A DNA stretch of 64,000 nt from Cryphonectria parasitica EP155 (Eukaryota; Ascomycota; Sordariomycetes; Diaporthales; Cryphonectriaceae), in contig NW_024468912.1 in assembly GCF_011745365.1 (NCBI RefSeq), positions 2,046,001-2,110,000 on the forward strand, in the 5' to 3' direction. The translations under genes were made by a program, and so were the position numbers. Shown piece by piece: positions 59,399 through 64,000 of this stretch; the stretch's first letter is position 1; the number at the start of each line of letters is the position of its first letter. Below the pieces are notes generated by a model. That model was not told the origin of the DNA, did no database searches, and saw only the letters and a list, made by a program, of their open reading frames with translations.

Positions 59399-62300
59399 GG
59401 TGAGCAACGCCTACCGTGAAGGAGAGCTCGTTCGTAGTAAGTATATAGGACGAGGGAAATAGATTATTCGTATAGGGCCTAGCTGGTCAAAAGGTGGTGT
59501 TCCCTTAGGCTGTGCCGGTCTGGCTATGCTGGCGCCGAGATCCGTCGAAGCTTGCCCCAAGACCACAAGAGGAGTCCCAAGTCACTTAAACCTTCAAGAT
59601 CACGGGGGGTAGTCAGGCACATAAGAAATGCCGTCTTGGATCTCAGGGAAAAGCAAGACAGACAAGGAGGGAGGAGGGGATGAGTATTTATCTACTTGCC
59701 GAAAACCTTACCTCTGCCATCCTCTCAAGGTTGGCTGGCCAGCCCATCCGCTATGGTAAGAATTATCAATGATCCAAGCCACAGAGGCAGGACGCTTAGG
59801 AAAAGCCTCTGTCAGCTTAACCACACACATGCTGTCTGCGTATGGGCAACGCGGGGCAGATTGGGGTCGATCCCGGATGCATGCTCTTGTCGATCTCGAA
59901 AGAACACTGCCACTACAGCGAAGAAACCTCGAGGCACCCACGATGATCAACTCGGGGTGTCCGGTGTGCCTCGTGTCCAGTGCCTCCCTGTCGAGGTGGT
60001 CAAGGGCTGATCTCTGTGCAACGAGCAGTCGAGATATCGCGTCTCTCCAACGGCCACTACAGTGTTTACCCCGCGATCCCATGATATCAGAGCCTTCTAT
60101 GTGTGGCCCAGCAGGACGAAGGATCTGTTTCCCGGGCCCTACGACGTCATTGCGCCTATTGGAGGGGTGGTGGCCAAGCCCTACAGAGGGAAGGAGGATG
60201 GCTAAGAGACGTGAGTCGACAGCATGGGAAGCTCTCTCTTCTGGAAGTGATAAATGACAAGAACGATAGGAGGATTACTTGCACACGCAACCTTTAATCC
60301 CTCCTCTCTTTCTCCTCTCGACCAGTGCGGTCTGATCGGCGGGGTGTTGGATGATGTTTCCCAAGGTGCCCTTGGTGGTGGTGACGTTACGACAGTGGTT
60401 TGCCAACAAGGGGTTGATCGAGCGCTGAAGGGTCCAAAAGCAGGGGTACAGTAGTCGAATCCACCCCCGCAAAAGGCTAAATTAGCGCCTCGACCAGAGG
60501 GACGACAGGCTGGGGTACAGTGATGGAGTGACCCAACAGAGCCAGGTAAAAACCTTTTCTCCAAGAAATCAGTGTGATGAGAATTGCTTCCATTGAAGGT
60601 GGTGCATTCCAGAAGAAAAGTAGAAAAGGAGGAAGCCAGACAAGCCTACGCTACTAACTGAGGCAATCCAGGCACGCACGGGCCAGCGAGTTACGAGGCC
60701 CTCGAGACAGTCACTACCCCTTCCACAGTTACCGCCTCTCGACAATTAATACCTAGTAAGCACTCACGGACTGATCAGATGGTTGTAAATAATAATATAG
60801 TCAACCAGTCCCTACACATTCACCTCAAAAAAAAAAAAATAAGAAAGAGAGAGAGGGGGGGGGTGGAAAAACTGAGCCTGTTGACCAGTACTCAGTCCGT
60901 CCTACAGAGCAGCACAATACTAGTGATGATGGGCAGGAACAGTCCTTGGGTAAAAGCAATCGAGAACAATGATATGGGGCAGCGTGTCTGATCTACTACC
61001 CAAAAGCATCTGACATTCGTAGCATGGCTAGTCATACACCTACAATGAGCCGAACCTTTGACCTGCTGGCCTCATTGGGGTTCCAGACATATGTTTATAT
61101 TTCACTAATATCAATTGTCGAAAAGTCGTCATTCTGCTCAATGTCCCTTCGTCTGTCAATGAAACGGCCTGGGCTTCTACCAAATAATACTCACACATCT
61201 GGCACGGGAATCTCAGATCTTCCCATTCATCAAGAGAGTCGTGTGCCAAAATGATAATCGACCGATCCCACCTTCAAGCTGATTCACAGTACTGGCCCTG
61301 GCTCAGTCAGTCACACATAGGTGGACATTAGTATAGGGCAAAGAGACCAGAGAAGCCAAAGTACAGCCTCGCCGTATTCGAGATGCCCGTGCCAATGACA
61401 TCACTCACACATCCACCACTCGAAGGTGGTCATCACAAACCCTTCCAAGCCTGACTTGGATGCCCCGAAGGATTCCTGCACAGCGGGTAAGACAAGCAGG
61501 AGGATGGGCAGAATCCTGCCGATCCGTTTCACACTATCCACGTAGCATAGCACCTTCAGGTACTCAGTAAGGGTCTCAAGTCAAGACAGTCAAAGAGTAT
61601 AACAACAGCCCCCAAACGAGATCAGCAAGGACGAATGGGTGAACCGCCAATGGTGCCTTGGAAGTGCCAAAGCCATTCATCCATCGGTTTCGCCGGACTT
61701 GATTCGCAGAGCGAAGACGCAAGTACCTGCTCGCTCCCTGTTTAGTGGACCAGAGACCGCCGTCTGTTGTCTCATCATGACTGCGTTCCATCGTAGTGGT
61801 GTTGAGGATATCCCTGGTCGTACTGTTCAGCATAATCTCCTCCCGCTGGTATACATTGACCGCCTTGTCGATATGAAACAGATCTCCCCCTACTCTGTAA
61901 AATGTCCCTTTTTGGGGCAACTACTCGCTTTGAAAGACCAAGTCTCGGGCGCACTGCCGCCATGACCGGCTTACCTGACGTGGGATGCCAAGCTTCTTCT
62001 GTGCGACCACGCCCGAAGGCCGTGGTCCTGTCTATAGAAAAGATCTCGATGACATTTGTGAATCTCAGGTCCCCGCCGTTTATCATAGCTGACGACTGGA
62101 CGCGATACCTGTCTTGTTGCGTTGAAAATGTTTGGCAGGAAAGACATGAACTTTCGTATTTCGACATTACTAGCCTTGCGCAGTTATTACTGATTGCTCC
62201 ATCCAGTTCCTCTGGCTACTCCTCCTCATATCGACCATTGATACAAATATTTGGGGACCAAAGAAAATAGAGCAAGAGAAAGAAGAAAAAAAAAGAGGAG

Positions 62301-62503
62301 AAAGGGGAGGTGAGGTGATTTCCACCAGATGCTATATGAAAAGTCCTTAATTTTGCAAGACTCTTCATGACCGGGATTCCTCTTTAGCTTTCATCGTCCC
62401 ATATCATAATCATAAAGCGTACAATCGTTACTGCATGCACAATCCTGCGGGTGTCAAACAAATGAAAAGTACATAACATGATTATGAGATCCCACCCCTT
62501 TGC
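59399..62503. other. 3.1-kb gene-poor spacer
   Basis: I could not build a gene here. All frames are short and stop-broken. A protein-like stretch (AFYVWPSRTKDLFPGPYDVI in the plus frame at about 60091..60150) and minus-strand frames at 61040..61249 and 61775..62167 have no recognised family. An A13 run lies at about 60827..60839 with a poly-G run near 60856. No transposon signature was identified. Confidence 0.5.
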
Positions 62504-63238
62504 TCAGTTCGCGGAATGATGCCTAGAATCTCTCTTCGTAGCCGTAGTAGGAGTACCTCCAAGTACCGCCGTGCTCTTGAGGTATTCGTCCCACGTCGGG
62601 CCTTTTGTGTCAGGAAGCAACATGCTCCTCCTCTTTGACGACCTGCTCGTGCCGCCGCTGCCACTGCCACTTCCATCATGGTCGCTCTTGTACCTCGATG
62701 CAGACTCGTCCAGGCTGGGCCGTTTGTCCCGGTACTGCTGACTGGGATACTCAGCGTTCTTCGCATCCCGCAGGCCTTTCCCGACAACAGCCTGGGGCGA
62801 CACGGCCAGGTTCTGAGCACTCCCGATCGGCACTGAAACTCCGACCACAGCGTTTTCTGCTGCTGCTGCTAAGGCGGATGCGCCCGCCGACCCATGGAAC
62901 CGCTCGCCGCCACCGCCATGGTCGCTGCTGCGATCGAGACCAGACGGCGTCGAATGGCTGTAAGGGTTCCGCTGAGGGCTACGATTCTTCCTGGCCGACG
63001 CCACCGACGAGGTCCGGCCGAGGGAGGCTGTAGGTGCTGCCGCTCCCCAGGCTTCCCTAATCGGGGTGCTGCGGCCATTGATGTCGACTGATGTTGGACG
63101 TGTTGCCTTGTGCGGCGTCGGTAGCGGTGGCATGGGGTTGCGGCGACTTCGATCTTCTGGGTCGCGGTCTCCTCGGGAGCTGTTGGCTGTCGTTGACGGC
63201 GTTGTCGTCGTCGAGGCCCTCCGATCCTTATGAGAGCT

Positions 63239-63269
<31 letters not shown>

Positions 63270-64000
63270 GGCTCCCCCCCTTGAGCCTCCCTGGCCGTTG
63301 ACTCCGGAACGTATCGTGCGTGACTGACGACGCCTGTCGCGTTCATCGAAGCGCGTTTGTCTGAGGCCGCTGTGACGATGATGGGCGCCGGTCGTCCAGC
63401 ACCAACAGTAGTAGCTCCTTTCGACTGCGATGCAGAAGAGCCCTCGATATCCGACTTGAAGTCATTCATTGCCTCGTCCACGAGCCGTCTTGTCTTTCGC
63501 GATGCCTGGTCGGGAAACAGATACCGTGAGATCTGCTTGGGGAGCCTCTCGGCCTTGCCGTCCAGGAGGCTGTCGGCTTCAAGAGGCAAGGCAGAGACGA
63601 CCTTGTCCAGACGCTTGGCTTCCTCGTCTGGGTAAGCCTGGATCATTGTGGTGAGCCAGTGTACGAATCCCTGCGGTGTCAGGCCCGGTATGGTCGGGAG
63701 CGACTTGCCATCCGCCTGCACGAGGAAGTACTGGCACCCGAGATCCATGTACAGTCTTCCCAGCGCCTCGTTGAGATCACTGGACCTGCGCGACCCGAAG
63801 AGGTTTGCAAACGGGAAGCATTCTTTCTCGAGGCGGTGGTGCGAGTAGAAGGCCGCCATCTTCTCCGGTATGATGACTATACTCTTCTGAGGTATGAACT
63901 CTTCGACGATGTAGTTGGCCAGACCGCGAACCACATGCTCCATGCGCTTGGTGTGAGAGCCATCCTTCTCAAAGAGCACACCCCACTTCTTGTCAATCGT
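62504..64000 (-). CDS. DUF7514 fungal protein (5' partial)
   Basis: One open exon of 498 residues is visible, continuing past the right edge (frame open to 64000). The first ~165 visible residues match the fungal DUF7514 pattern: KKWGVLFEKDGSHTKR, RGLANYIVEEFIPQKSIVII, PEKMAAFYSHHRLEKECFPF, YMDLGCQYFLVQADGKSLPT, IPGLTPQGFVHWLTTMIQAY and PKQISRYLFP. The remaining ~330 residues are disordered, rich in Ser, Asn, Arg, Pro and Thr, with poly-Ser and poly-Asn runs. They end TWDEYLKSTAVLGG and a basic tail. Function is unknown; the family is nearly restricted to filamentous fungi. The start codon and any upstream exon are outside the window. Confidence 0.85.

Noticed and set aside
59850..59885. tRNA T-loop-like sequence GGGGTCGATCCC
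   Set aside because: It lacks a base of the GTTCRANNC consensus and has no matching acceptor or anticodon arms nearby.

Overview
The window is chromosomal DNA of a filamentous ascomycete (Pezizomycotina, most likely a Sordariomycete). The basis is the gene structure (short 45-160 bp GT-AG introns with CTGAC-like branch points), the gene content (Rho1, Sec61 gamma, Get1, Emc7, Rud3, proteasome alpha-2, Pkp1-type kinase, sphingosine-phosphate lyase, fungal-only families) and many microsatellites and poly-G tracts in introns and spacers. The species cannot be named from sequence alone. There is no prokaryotic organisation and no complete transposon. I saw no convincing tRNA or rRNA.

Layout, left to right. 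0-5 kb: 3' part of O-acetylhomoserine sulfhydrylase (+), EMC7 (+), a WW-domain glycine-rich protein (-). 4.6-9.8 kb: gene-poor spacer. 9.8-16.5 kb: RHO1 (+), a two-exon 29-residue cysteine-rich peptide gene (-), an AVT-type vacuolar amino-acid transporter (-). 17-24.2 kb: a GPI-anchored aspartyl protease (-), a prenyltransferase-alpha-repeat protein (-), Sec61 gamma split into four tiny exons (-). 24.6-33 kb: NOP15-like (+), RUD3 golgin (+), a conserved membrane protein (-), GET1 (-). 33.5-42 kb: an 821-residue fungal protein of unknown function (-), an RCC1-like protein (+), proteasome alpha-2 (-), a RING-CH membrane protein (+). 43.7-47 kb: a GT34 mannosyltransferase (+) and a coiled-coil protein (-). 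50-59.4 kb: PDH kinase (+), sphingosine-1-phosphate lyase (-), an MFS sugar-type transporter (-). 62.5-64 kb: a DUF7514 protein (-) running off the right edge.

Several genes act in the secretory pathway and ER (EMC7, Sec61 gamma, GET1, RUD3, DPL1, GT34, the RING-CH protein), but they are scattered and in mixed orientation. I read this as ordinary fungal gene order, not a cluster or operon. Two close head-to-head pairs (Sec61 gamma/NOP15, 430 bp; proteasome alpha-2/RING-CH, 610 bp) probably share promoters. RCC1-like and proteasome alpha-2 end tail-to-tail only 82 bp apart.

Exon coordinates below were derived by hand from reading-frame continuity and splice signals; every junction given is phase-consistent. 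I did not find an obviously new biological system. The items most worth a second look are the cryptic cysteine-rich peptide gene, a GC-AG intron in the proteasome gene, an intronic minisatellite in the transporter gene, a histone-H1-like expansion in NOP15, a strong double hairpin at 37.2 kb, and the large unknown protein at 33.6-36.4 kb.
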